A stretch of 64,000 nt of DNA from Ascarosepion bandense (lineage: Eukaryota > Mollusca > Cephalopoda > Sepiida > Sepiidae), in contig JBBBDQ010000445.1 of NCBI GenBank assembly GCA_037127315.1, positions 417,001 through 481,000 of the forward strand, in the 5' to 3' direction. Position 1 is the stretch's first letter. Each line of letters opens with the position of its first letter. Both the position numbers and the translations under genes were made by a program. The notes beneath the pieces are model-generated. The model was not told where the DNA came from and did no database searches. It saw only the letters and a list, made by a program, of their open reading frames with translations. Shown here in pieces: positions 1 through 11,651 of the stretch.

Positions 1-61
1 GTGACCACTCAGTTAAATGTTCGTTTCCTGTATCTTCTTTCTTGTGTTTGGCTTTACAACA

Positions 62-123
62 TCTACTTGAAAAAGTAAGAGAGGTACAGAACACAACAAG
101 AGAGAGAGAGAGAGAGAGAGAGA

Positions 124-160
<37 letters not shown>
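62..160. repeat. (GA)n-rich microsatellite
   Basis: Two blocks of GA dinucleotides (101-123 and 127-161) are separated by a short GTGTGAG break. The tract separates unremarkable sequence on its left from the Helitron-like fragment on its right. Confidence 0.9.
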
Positions 161-164
<4 letters not shown>

Positions 165-175
165 GGGTCCAGAGT

Positions 176-436
176 AGCAAATGAATGTGTATGGTTCGAT
201 TTTAATCAAATTTGATTAAAATCGAACCACTCCTTCTATAACCCGATTTTTTCGATTATCGATTTTTGATATTTATCAGGGGTGCCTCTACAAAAAAACC
301 TAGCTAAGAACACTTGCAGACGCTTATAGTGCATCTGTGTAAATTTTCAAGAAAATTGGTTCAGCTGTTTTGGAGTCTATAGGTAACGGATACACACACA
401 CAGACAAAGTTCCATTTATTATATAAGTTTAGATAA
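176..436 (-). mobile_element. Fragment of a Helitron-like dispersed repeat
   Basis: The sequence from CTCCTTCTATA to the ACACACAGACAAAGTTCC tail matches the right part of the element at 59025-59706 base for base over long stretches (for example AATTTTCAAGAAAAT and GAGTCTATAGGTAA). Here the element is truncated and the end with the CTAG/hairpin is missing. It contains a 38-bp palindrome at 192-229. Confidence 0.55.
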
Positions 437-610
437 TGAGGAAAGAGTGCTTGGAAAATCTGACACTCACATACAAGAGGGACAGAGAAAGCAGCGAGTA
501 ACCTATTAAACGGGCTAGTGTAAACAGTTGGCATAAAAGGGAAGTAGCAGTAAGACAAGCCTCTCACTAAGAGCTACAACGCACAGAGCTTTGGTCAAGT
601 ACATCCTGAA
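430..610 (+). pseudogene. LINE reverse-transcriptase C-terminal tail fragment (RTE-like), broken
   Basis: The + strand reads, with frame breaks, LENLTLT followed by a Gly/Arg-rich segment and a decayed copy of the conserved ...yLmgLckwm... tail of mollusc endonuclease-reverse transcriptases. A second copy lies at 2110-2300, and related ones at 6935-7255 and 23300-23490. Nothing here can be functional. Confidence 0.5.
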
Positions 611-2060
611 GTCAGTTAAGAAGTGCCAGACATTTCATGCTTGGGCGATCATGACTTTTAGTCCATGACTGATTAGGCAGAAGATTTTCCGGCAGTGGGT
701 TGCCATTTCTTTCTGTAGTAGACTAGTTACCAGCCACAGCTCTAGAACCTAATCTGTCCTACTATTCAACCCATAGATGAAGGAAGAAGAGATGGATTCA
801 GTCAGTTAAGAAGTGCCATACATGTCATGCTTGGGTGATCATGTCTTTTAGTCCATGACTGATTAGGCAGAAGATTTTCCGGCAGTGGTTGCCATTTCTT
901 TCTGTAGTAGACTAGTTACCAGCCAAGACTCTAGAACCTAATCTGTCCTACTATTCAACCCATAGATGAAGGAAGAGAAGAGATGGATTCAGTCAGTTAA
1001 GAAGTGCCATACATGTCATGCTTGGGTGATCATGTCTTTTTTAGTCCATGACTGATTAGGCAGAAGATTTTCCGGCAGTGGGTTGCCATTTCTTTCTGTA
1101 GTATCAGTTACCAGCCAAGGCTCTAGAACCTAATCATCCTACTATTCAACCCATAGATGAAGGAAGAAGAGATGGATTCAGTCAGTTGCTAGGTGCCATG
1201 ATGTCATGCTTGGGTGATCATGTCTTTTTTAGTCCATGACTGATTAGGCAGAAGATTTTCTGGCAGTGGGTTGCCATTTCCTTCTGTAGTAGACTAGTTA
1301 CCAGCCAAGGCTCTAGAACCTAATCTGTCCTACTATTCAACCCATAGATGAAGGAAGAAGAGATGGATTCAGTCAGTTAAGAAGTGCCATACATGTCAAG
1401 CTGGGTGATCATGTCTTTTTTAGTCCATGACTGATTAGCAGAAGATTTTCCGGCAGTGGGTTGCCATTTTCTGTAGTAGACTAGTTACCAGCCAAGGCTC
1501 TAGAACCTAATCTGTCCTACTATTCAACCCATAGATGAAGGAAGAAGAGATGGATTCAGTCAGTTAAGAAGTGCCATACATGTCATGCTTGGGTGATCAT
1601 GTCTTTTTAGTCCATGACTGATTAGGCAGAAGATTTTCTGGCAGTGGGTTGCCATTTCTTTCTGTAGTAGACTAGTTACCAGCCAAGGCTCTAAACCTAA
1701 TCTGTCCTACTATTCAACCCATAGATGAAGGAAGAAGAGATGGATTCAGTCAGTTAAGAAGTGCCATACATGTCAAGCTTGGGTGATCATGTCTCTTTTA
1801 GTCCATGACTGATTAGGCAGAAGATTTTCCAGTAAGTGGCTGTCATTTCTTTCTGTAGTAGACTAGTTACCAGCCAAGGCTCTAGAACCTAATCTTTCCG
1901 TCCTACTATTCAACCCATAGATGAAGGAAGAAGAGATGGATCTATCAAGTTACAAATAACAAGGATGTCATGCTTGGGCGATCATATCTCTTTTGATCCC
2001 TGACTGACGAGGCAGATGATTTTCCAGCAGTAGGTTGTCATTTCTTTCTGCAGTCATACC
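611..2060 (-). repeat. Tandem array of a SINE 3' half, about 7.6 units of 190 bp
   Basis: Units start with GTCAGTTAAGAAGTGCC at 611, 801, 992, 1181 (variant), 1372, 1559 and 1749, with a diverged unit near 1941. Each unit is the reverse complement of the 3' half of SINE family A (contains GGTTGCCATTTCTTTCTG and TCTGTCCTACTATTCAACCC). The tRNA-like head is absent from every unit. Units share variants (ATGAAGGAAGAAGAGATGG) not found in dispersed copies, which shows amplification in place. Confidence 0.93.
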
Positions 2061-2109
2061 TTTCCTAAGAAAACAAACAAAAACAACAAGTTACCTCAAT
2101 AGTTGACAT

Positions 2110-2300
2110 TTATAGGGAACATGATGTGGAAAGAGTGTTTGGAGAATCTGACACTCACATGCAAGAGAGACAGAGAAAGCAGCAAGTAACCTATCAAATG
2201 GGCTAGTATAAACAGTTGGCATAAAAGGGAGGCAGCAGTAAGACAGGCTCTTACTAAGATCTACAAAGAACAGGAGTTATAGAGAGCCATGATCAACTAT
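2110..2300 (+). pseudogene. Second copy of the RTE-like reverse-transcriptase tail
   Basis: It repeats 430-610 almost exactly (GGAGAATCTGACACTCACAT, GGGCTAGTATAAACAGTTGG). It flanks the tandem array on the other side in the same orientation. This implies that tail plus SINE half were duplicated as a larger unit before or during the array's growth. Confidence 0.5.
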
Positions 2301-2645
2301 GTCCTGAAGTTAGTCAGTTAAGAAGTGCTTGGGCGATCATGTCTCTTTTGGTCCATGACTGACTAGGCAGAAGATTTTCCCACAGTAGGTTGCCATTTCT
2401 TTCTGTAGTAAACTAGTTACCAACCAAGAACCTAATCTGTCCTACTATTCAAACCATAGATGAAGGGGGAAGAGATGGATTCAGTCAGTTAAGAAGTGCC
2501 ATACATGTCATGCTTGAGTGATCATGTCTTCTTTGGTTCATGACTGACTAGGCAGAAGATTTTTCTGCAGTAGGTTGCCATTTCTTTCTGCAGTAAACTA
2601 GTTGCCAACGGAGGCTCTAGAACCTAATCTGGTCTTCTATTCAAC
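2294..2645 (-). repeat. Two further SINE-tail units after the main array
   Basis: Units begin near 2294 and 2484 and have the same internal landmarks (GATCATGTCTC, GCAGAAGATTTT, GTTGCCATTTCTTTCTG). They are more diverged from each other than the main array units. Confidence 0.85.
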
Positions 2646-2649
2646 CCAT

Positions 2650-3120
2650 AGCTGGAGGGAGAAGAAAAATAGATTCAGTTATCTTCTTTTCAGGATGTCG
2701 GCGATCATGGCTTTCCACATCTCCCTGTCCCTGGTGGCTCTTAGCACGCCTTCTCCTGTTATACCATGCAACCCTCGTTCCGTTATCCACCTGATCAGGT
2801 CCTTCAAATATGTTATCTACTGCTTCCTCCTGTCTCTTTTTCCCTGTATCTGGCCTGTGAGTGTTGGATTCTTCAAGCTCTCCTTACACATTGCATGTCC
2901 CAGGAACTTTAGTTGTCTCTTCCTGATGTTCAGTATTAATTTCTTTTTTTCCAAAACCTCATCATTGCTTACATGCTCAATCCATGATATTCACAGCATC
3001 CTTCTGTAGAACCACATTTTAGCTGCTTCAAGTTTTTCCTTTATCTTCAAAGGTATTATCCAACATTCACTGCCATATTGAAGAACCGACATCACATAGT
3101 AATCCAATCCTCTTTGTTTC
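2650..3120 (-). pseudogene. LINE reverse-transcriptase C-terminal fragment (RTE-like endonuclease-RT)
   Basis: The minus strand reads YGSECWIIPLKIKEKLEAAK, then MWFYRRMLWISWIEHVSNDE, then KKLILNIRKRQLKFLGHAMC. This is the conserved tail of RTE-type endonuclease-reverse transcriptases common in invertebrates. Polymerase and endonuclease domains are absent, so it is a 5'-truncated dead copy. It continues the decayed tails at 430-610 and 2110-2300 in the opposite orientation. Confidence 0.8.
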
Positions 3121-3140
3121 TAGTGAAATTGTCCTGTTTC

Positions 3141-3456
3141 TTAATCAGTCAGTTAAGTGCCATACGTGATCATGTCTTGAAAGAAACATGACTGACTGGG
3201 CAGAAGATTATCCTGCAGTAGGTTGCCATTGCTTTCTGCAAGTGCGGTAGACTGGTTGCCGACCAAGGCAACACTATAGAACTTAACCCAATCTGTCCTG
3301 TTATTTAACCCATAACTGGAAGGAATAGATGGATTAATACCTTTCCCAAGGGTATTTGCGCGTAAGTGAATGCAATGAATTCGGCTGGAATTCGAACTCG
3401 GCTCCCCCGATTTCTCGTTCCGAGCCGATATCCAATGCACCACAACACACATCCAT
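3141..3456 (-). mobile_element. SINE family A, full length, reversed, just upstream of the promoter
   Basis: Read on the minus strand it begins with a tRNA-like head: GTGTTGTGGTGCATTGGATA (A-box-like) and GAGTTCGAATTCC (B box) at 3390-3456. It then has the body with CTTGGGAAAGGTATTAATCC and ATGGGTTAAATAACAGGACA, and ends with CAGTCAGTCATG and GGCACTTAACTGACTG. It is one of the least decayed copies in the window. Its head faces the IWS1 promoter 145 bp away. Confidence 0.88.
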
Positions 3457-3471
3457 GTTTCTTAATGCTTT

Positions 3472-3474
<3 letters not shown>

Positions 3475-3551
<77 letters not shown>
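3475..3551. repeat. (AT)n microsatellite, about 77 bp
   Basis: Uninterrupted AT dinucleotides separate the SINE head from the IWS1 promoter. Such tracts sit at the edge of many repeats in this window, so it probably grew at the SINE insertion junction. Confidence 0.95.
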
Positions 3552-3555
<4 letters not shown>

Positions 3556-3589
3556 CAAATCTAAGGTTTTGAAAATAACGAGTTACCTC

Positions 3590-3784
3590 CCTTGGCACCA
3601 AACCGGAAGTAGGACGTTGTTTCACCGCCATTACTCGAAGCGGTCACAACTCTACCTGCTGCTGTTGTCAGTTTCTTGGTCAGCAGCGGCAGTTGATTTG
3701 GGAAAAGAAACAATTGTTCGGATTTAATTTACAATTTGATTGCTGACAGCAACGACACACGCACATATCTTCAGCTGCTCCACC
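3590..3784 (+). promoter_or_regulatory. IWS1 proximal promoter and 5' UTR (TATA-less)
   Basis: The 195 bp before the start codon are the least AT-rich stretch nearby and look like a housekeeping promoter. A perfect ETS-type site ACCGGAAGT lies at 3602-3610. A YY1-like CCGCCATTA follows at about 3626. No TATA box is placed in front of the ATG apart from the (AT)n tract at 3475-3551, which is a microsatellite. The start codon at 3785 has a good Kozak context (CACCATGG). The transcription start is inferred to lie between the ETS site and about 3720. Confidence 0.6.
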
Positions 3785-3806
3785 ATGGATATAGAAGATA
3801 GAGCAG
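3785..3806 (+). CDS. IWS1: IWS1 exon 1 (start codon, residues 1-7)
   Basis: This short first coding exon encodes MDIEDRA plus one base of the next codon and ends at a GCAG/GTATTT donor. The start is chosen because of the CACCATGG context, the acidic MDxE start typical of IWS1, and the phase-1 junction that joins exactly to exon 2 to give ...[14 protein letters not shown]. It is followed by a 19.3-kb intron. Confidence 0.88.
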
Positions 3807-6800
3807 GTATTTTATTTTTAAAAAAACATTCAATCTCTACCCACATTTGTAAAAAAAAAAACTACAAGATTGTTTTTGTGAGCTTCTTGAGTTATTACGG
3901 ATCTTTTTAAATCGTGGATAAAACTAGATTATTAGTTTAGGATTTTAAAAATACTGCTTTTCCCTGAAAGCAGGATAACTAAATTTTATTTTAGTGAAAC
4001 TATGATAAATCTTTGTTCGGTAGAAAATGATTTAAAGTGAATTTAAACGTGATGTTTTGTAGGATTTTCAAGCAAGAGAAGTCGTTCTCTTTGCCTCCAT
4101 GGTTTTAACACCGTCCATATTGTTAGTTTTTTTTTATAATGTTTCTACATAGTTTCTTTGTTTTTGTTATCCACTGTTTAAAATGTCTTGAATCATACCG
4201 ATTATTTTATTCTATTGTTAAATTTAGCATCTGACAGCTTTTAACATCTCAATATTTGATATTTGTATTTGGAGATATTTTCCGTTTGTCGCTTTCTTTC
4301 TCGGATGTTAGTCTTTCTTCCACGTGATTCATTGAAAAAAAAATTTAAAAAAGTAATTTTTATTTGATTTCTCTTTTTATTCTCCCACCAGCTTGTTTTC
4401 TTAAAAAAATTGTATTTGATTTTATTTTTAAATTAATTAATCGGATAACTTCTTTCATTTTTAATTTTTCACAAGGGACAAACTTCACTAAAAAAAAATT
4501 GTTTATTCAAAATTACTTTTTATTTTGTGAAACATTTTTACTTTTTAGTTTCATGATTTGTTCAGCCACAAAAATCTAATATTGAAGTTCCTGATAAAAT
4601 TTTTATAAAAAATCTCTTCATAACTTGAAGTTGTGTAACTTTTTTCTCCAAATCTCCAGGATTTTATTTTTAATTTTAGACACCTAATTTTTTAATCAAT
4701 CAAACTTCTCTTCATGGGTACAAAGAAGCGAAATTATTTATTTTAATAAAAATACCCTTTTAAGGATCAGAAAATTTGAATCCATCAGAAAAAGAAATCA
4801 CATTTCAATTCATAAATAGAAAAATAACGCAGGTAATAAAAGTCAAAACTGTTAAAAAAAAAAAAATTTATTAAAAAGTAATTTAAAAAACACAAGACGA
4901 AGTTTTGGGGGACTTTAAACAATGAATAAATAAATAATCACCATTCTTTTCGCTAAATATCCTAGCACGATGAATTGAAAACAATGTTTTAAACATGCTT
5001 CCTATATTTCTAAAATTTTAAAAGGAAAAGTTAAAGTATTTTTTTTTTATTATTTTACTTAAATTTTTCCATTCTTTTTTTAATATTTGATTAACATCTT
5101 TTTTTTTCTCTTGCGTTAGCGGAAGTAAAAAAGAAAAAAAAACAACGTCGTCTTTACTTTTTTACTGAGAGACACATTTTGTGGTTTTGTGTTCCAAATT
5201 ATCACTATTTTTGTGGGGAGCACCTGGAAAGTTAATAAACAAAAATACTATTAATTAAATAAATAACAAACAAAATTTTTCTGACAACATTTGTATATTT
5301 TGATTATTTTCCGAAATACATTTTTGACAAGCAAATACTCTAGAGAGTCTAAAATTATCTCGCGATTTTTATGTAAATAATTTTATTTACATAAAAATCG
5401 TGTTCGGAATATGAGGTAAGATAAAGTAATCTAAGGGCGGTAATTCAGTATTTCATACGTGGAAAAACATTTCGGACGCTAAAATGGAAGGTGCCAAACG
5501 CAATTGACTGACTTCTCATAGCAGTTGGTTTTCTTTGTTTACTTTTGACTTCAGAAAATTAAATAAAAAAAAATATCCAGTAAAAAGTTTTTCATTGAGT
5601 AATAGGAATTTTTTTTTCTAATCTTTCAAAAAGTAATTTCCGATTTATTTTCGTAATATTCAATCATGGACTTCAAGAGGAATGCTTACATTGTAAAAAT
5701 GATGGTATGGAAATAATAAATTTAATTTAATCATTAAGCTTTTAATTAAATCTAAAATTAAATCTTCAAGAATCAAGAATTTTTTTTTTTTTTTTTTATT
5801 TTAAAAATTTCATTTTAAACTTAGATATCGAAAAAACTTATGCCGAAATATTGGAGGTTCCATTGGAGGTAACATGATGAGGATTTTTCAAGACTCATCG
5901 TCACTTCACAATTTTTCTTTTGTCCTCCTTCGGCTGTATTTTTTTTTTTTTCTTAAAAATCTCAAACAAAAACCTCACTATTTTGTTGCTGATGTTAATT
6001 TTCCTATATAAAAAAAATTTTCTAGAGAGAGAGATTTTAACATGCTTAAAGAAAATCAATTTTCAATGTTCAGAAAATTTTTTTTAACCATATGGAGAGA
6101 AAAAAAACATGAAGGTATATCCATTTTCAACTTAGTGATACTTTAAACTCAGCAAATAACCTGAAAACATTTGTATTTGTACTTAACAGTTGGAATGTTT
6201 TCACTATAAGTGTTGTCTTTTCTTTTACTGTTTAAACATCTGGTTGTGTCAATGGACTTTTTACTTTTGTTTGGTACTTTCTTGCAAGCCATGTTTCAAA
6301 TGTAATGATTCTTTGATATAATTAACATTCAGAAAATTAAACAGATGAAATATTATGCTATGTAATAATTTTATTCTTTCTATTGGTCAAATATTGAAAA
6401 AATGAGCACCCCTCACCTTTTCTGGAAGTTGTTTCACCACTTAAACTGCTTAAAAAAAACAAAAAAAAAACTGATGAATTTTTTTAGAATTGATTACTGT
6501 TAGAAAAAATTTTTCATACCAGTTTATAGTAAAAGAATTTTAAATAAAATCTCCCACTGTTTTTATTGGTGTGAAAAGCTAAATAAATTGCTGGGGTAGC
6601 CTTTTATTTCTTTTATATCTTTAAAAAGACAAAATTCTTATATTCCAGAATTTAAGTGTTTTAAAAAATTTTCAGTCCCATTTCTTCTTATGAAGACAGA
6701 TTTTGTCCATAAACACAGATTTTTGTACTAACTCCTCATACTTTGACTGGGACTTCTAATTGAACAGACTGTCTTTTTATTTCTACCTGGTGCATGGACA

Positions 6801-7429
6801 TAGTAGTAGACACAAAATGAGTGCAATTATGTAACAAAAAGCTGCTTGGTTTTATTTTAAAGAGTACAGATTTTCTAACTTGATAACTATACCTGCTTAA
6901 TAACTGAAACTTTGTTAAATTTTAAGTTGGTATATAGTTCTACAGAAGGATGCTGAGAATTCCATGATTGTGGTAAGGAATCTTAAAAAAATATGAAAAC
7001 AAAAAGACCACTCACTCAGAATCATGAAGAGACCACTGAAATATCTTGAACACATAATGGAGGAGGAGGAGGGCTTGGAAAAATTTAACCCTCATGGGGC
7101 AAGAGAGGAGAAGGCAGCGGGTCACCAACATGATAAGCTTGTGTGAATGGATGGAGTGGAGGTCTAGGCAAAGGAAGAAAAACTGCTACTGAGCCACAAG
7201 GGATAGCAAATTGTAAAGAGCCATGATTGGCCATGTCTTGAAGGTTACACTACACATAGATCTGTTCAGAAAAGATGTATCGTGTTAATAATATTTGAAA
7301 AAAGAGGTTTTTATTTTGTCAAAATGAATACTGGAATATATTAATGTGCATGTTATAATTTGAATTTTTTTATTAATCTGCTCGTTTTCAGTCGGTTAAG
7401 TGCCATGTGTGATACATAATTGGGTAATC

Positions 7430-7460
<31 letters not shown>

Positions 7461-10400
7461 GTCATATCATGTTGAATACACCGGTTCTCGCTCGATCACC
7501 GAAGTTAAGCAACGTTGAGCCTGGTCAGTACTTAGATGGGTGACCACTTGGGAATATCAGGTGTTGTAAGCATTATTGACGGATATGTTTTGTGGTGCAG
7601 TGGATATTGGCTCGGAGGGAGAAATTGGTGAGCTGAGTTCCAATTCCAGTCGAACACTTTGCATTCATTTACACACTGGTACCCTTGGGAAAGGTATTAA
7701 TCCATCCATTCCCTCCAGTTATGGGTTAAATAACTGAGGTCAGTTGTTCATGCGATCTGTGGCAGACGTCTGCACCGATTGTTTGTTATCAGCAGTTCCA
7801 AAAAGTGTGGCTGGTGCTACACAAGCCTTCACCACTTTAAACAATTCTTTGTGTGGTTGTCTGTGTTAGACGGTCATACGTCGAAATCGACAGGAGAGTC
7901 CATTTATATATACGTGTGTGTGTGTGTGTGAGGGTCTCTTACTTGCTTTATCTTTGAATAATTTTATAATACTTTAAACTTGCTGCTTAGTTAAATTTAG
8001 CAGTATAACCCGGATATGAGAGATTTTCTCTGGCCCCAAATTAGAGCCTGTGATAATGTATATAAAATAGACCAAAGTGAACTTTTATCTGGTCCCGTCA
8101 ACTCTCTTACATCAGGGTTACACGGTATTTGTAATTTCTAACATTAATTTTAATAATTTTTTAAAATGAATTTAATTTTGATTTGAAAGTGAAATTAATA
8201 GTCAATTAGTAATACTGACTTGTATTTTAATCAAACATTAACATTAATGTACCAATAAATTGTTTTTAGGGTATGTTGTCCTGTTTTTCAAATTTGTATT
8301 TTGATTGGTCATCACAGACTAAGTAGCAATGTCTCCCCTATATAATAGGTTTGGTTAGTTTTGAACCTTTTAAGTCGCTTCATCTCGCAATCAGCACCAT
8401 CACTTGGCAAGACACAAGAAGTGTTGAAACAAAATAGCTACTTTGTAGTGATGTTGTAACATCAGTCAGTTAAGTACAATATGTGATACACGCTTTGGGC
8501 GATCATGTCTCAAAAGAGACATGACTGACTGGGCAGAGGATTATCCCGCAGTAGGTTGCCATTGCTTTCTGTGGTAGACTGGTTGTCAGCCAAGGCTATA
8601 GAACCCAATCTGTCCTATTATTTGACTCAGCTAGAGGGGAGGGAGAGATGTATTATATTAAGTAGTAATTAGTGGGGGATCAGTATATTACTTCATAACA
8701 ATATAAAACTGACCCCTCTTTTATGTCCAGTAAAAGCCTTTATCATGTTTTCAACTATTATATTCAGTCAGTCAAGTGCCATACATAATACACGCTTTAG
8801 GTGATCATGTCTCAAAAGAGACATGACTGACTGGGCAGATTATCTTGCAGTAAACTGGTTGCCAGCCAAGGCTATAGAACCCAATCTGTTCTATTATTTA
8901 ATCCATAATTAGAGGGAAGAGACAGATTAATACCTTTCCCAAGGGTATTTGTGTGTAAGTGAATGTCATAAATTTTAAATTTTATATGAGCATGGACTTT
9001 CCTGTCAATTTCAATGTATGGGGATCCGACACCCTCAGACCTGCATACAAGTAAAAAGTAGGTGTTCATTTTTTTTTTCTAAAATATGTGTGTGTGTACT
9101 GGACTGTCATATCATTTTTTTTTATGTATATGAGGGTAGAGTATCTCATTTCTTAGAACTGAACAGCCAAACTAACCATACTAAAGAAGGTAGCAAGTAG
9201 TTTGCTTTCAGAAATATATTTGCTGTGATAATTTCTCAGAAAGGAAGAATGTTACAGTTTGAGAACCCTGTTGAAACAGTCAACCTGTGAAAAATGTGGT
9301 TGTACATGACAATGTATTGCAGCAAAAAATAAATGTATTCAAAGGTGGTTACCTTAGACAAATATTCAAATAATTTAAATGTAAAGTCAATAGTCATTTC
9401 CTATCTCACTAACCTGCATCCTCTCTCATACTCCGTTCTCTGTCCACTCCACTCTCATCAGTATTCTCATCCTTCTCTTATCCACTTCCTGACACCCCCT
9501 ATAACCTGTCACTCTTTCTCATAACTTTCCTCCTATGTAACCTCCTGCAAAACAGTGGCAGTAAAATGCCTGGCTTGGGGTAATATGAGATATATAAGTC
9601 ATCCACATACAAGCCTGATTCGCTGTATCACAGCTCATCAGTGTGGCTAGACACATATACTTGCTTCTGGCTGGGATCGAAACTTGACCCATTTGGTGTC
9701 AGTCAGAGTCGCTACCCTCTAAGCCATAGGCACATGGAATCAGAGAAGGGAAATTTTAACGTGTTTTTTTTTTTTTGTTTTCTTTTTAATCGTATCACCC
9801 CGAGCAAGGTGGTAATGCCACTGATGTGCAGGGGGCTACGTAATAGTGAGAAGATTGGAAAAGAGAAAGCTGCAAGCCACATCCTAAACAGGGAACAAGG
9901 GATAAGCCTCTTAACCTGTTTAATAGATGTGGGTGGAGTGTGAACCGGGTGATAGATCTATCTACTCCAATTGAAAAAAAAAAAAAAAGGTGAGAAGATT
10001 GGAAAAGTAAGCAGGATATACACCCGCCAGTCACCGAAAGAACTCAGTTCATTGCTGAAGAGTAATGCACATATCGCAGAAGTGTGTTATATATATATAT
10101 ATATATATATAGATAATTATTTCACTCCAAGCAAAGCAGTACTACCACTGGTGCACAGGGGGTTACATAAAAGGAGAGTGAAGAGGAACAGGTCACAGTG
10201 AGTGTTGAGAATGGGTGAGAGTAGAGCAGAAAGGGAGAACAACAGGATACAGGTGGGTGTCAGGGAAAGAATGGGAGTCAAGGAGATAAGAAATGGCAAC
10301 TGATGTTTTGTTTAAACTTTTGGAGAGTGTATCCATCAGGGAAGCACGTATATGAAAGCGAGATCCATGGGCAGGAAGTGTGAGAAAAGAAGCTGATAGA

Positions 10401-11614
10401 GTTGAAGTTGCGGTTGCATTTAATTGTTTTCACTGTAAAAGGGGGGGACCTAGTTGCCAGTCTAGTAATTTGAGCAAATTCGTGCAGGGAGCAGAAGCTA
10501 TGAAAATGTTTGTAGAAAAAAGAGAAGCCACATCTCAGTGAGAAAGTGACTGGAGTTGAGCTGCTGGGTTGGGATTGATTAGAGGAGGCCAATGTAGAAA
10601 GAAAAAATTTAGACAGCTATGCACCAGCCATACTTTTGTAAGGGATATATTTATGAGGATAAAGTAAGAACTGTGTTCTTTGTGCCTGTAGTTTATGGTA
10701 TCGTTTCGATAGTAGCTATGGTCTAAATAGGAAGTGGCAAAAAATTGTGACTAGCCTAAGATATACTTAAATTAAAAGGGCACAATTAAATAGAAAATAA
10801 ACAACAGAGGTGTTGTACTGTGGTAACGGAACACCTGCAGAATCACACAATATATTTAGTTTTTCATTCTGACCTGAAGAAGCCAATCTAACAAAGTTGT
10901 AGTCAATAAAACAGTTTTCCATTTCGTCTGGTTGAAGAATTTTTGTTTGGTTTCTATATCCTAACACGCATACATACGCAAACAATACAGAAAAAAACTT
11001 ACACCAACAATAAGATAAAATTTGGGTCGGGATGCTGAAGGTTACCGCAATCAGCTAAGTGACAAACTTTTTATAGGCACCAATTGTTCTTTCAACAAGT
11101 TTTATTTAAAAGGAATGACATTTTATGGACATTGAATTTTTCCACAAACCTGGCTGCTGCAGATGTCAAGAGCATGAAATCAATGTGGGGTCTGAGCTTT
11201 CGACTAACATTAGTAATCTTCAGATAGGGGGTGAGAAAAAGCGAAGTGTAGGAAAAATGGCTTTAAGTTGCTCGTTTTCTTTTAAGTGTCACTTTGCATC
11301 AAAATCAGAAAAACATGCAGCAGTAATGCGTCAATGGTTTGTATTCATTTTGTTATCCATTGAGGAACACTACAATATTTTTATTAATGTCTGGTTGCTT
11401 TTGTTGTATGTACATAACTTCAATAATCTTCAGCCTTTTTTGTTATTGGATTTATACTGTATTTTAGTGTGTGTATATAATTTTAATCAATTCACTTAAA
11501 TAAGCTAAACAAAATTGAACACTGCAGAATTCAACTATGAAAAAAAAACCGTACGAGGTGCGATAGGTAAATTGTCGCCAATTTGATATTTTTAATTCGA
11601 TTTTTTTAAAATTA

Positions 11615-11651
<37 letters not shown>

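Noticed and set aside
611..2060. CRISPR-like array
   Set aside because: Regular spacing is due to a 190-bp SINE-tail tandem repeat; no short repeats with unique spacers, and the DNA is animal.
7460..7571. Functional 5S rRNA gene
   Set aside because: The 5' end is replaced and paired stem positions are changed, and no T-run terminator follows. It is kept only as a 5S-derived relic.
11125..11499. 124-codon open frame as a gene inside intron 1
   Set aside because: No recognisable domain, T-rich hydrophobic tail, no conserved neighbours.
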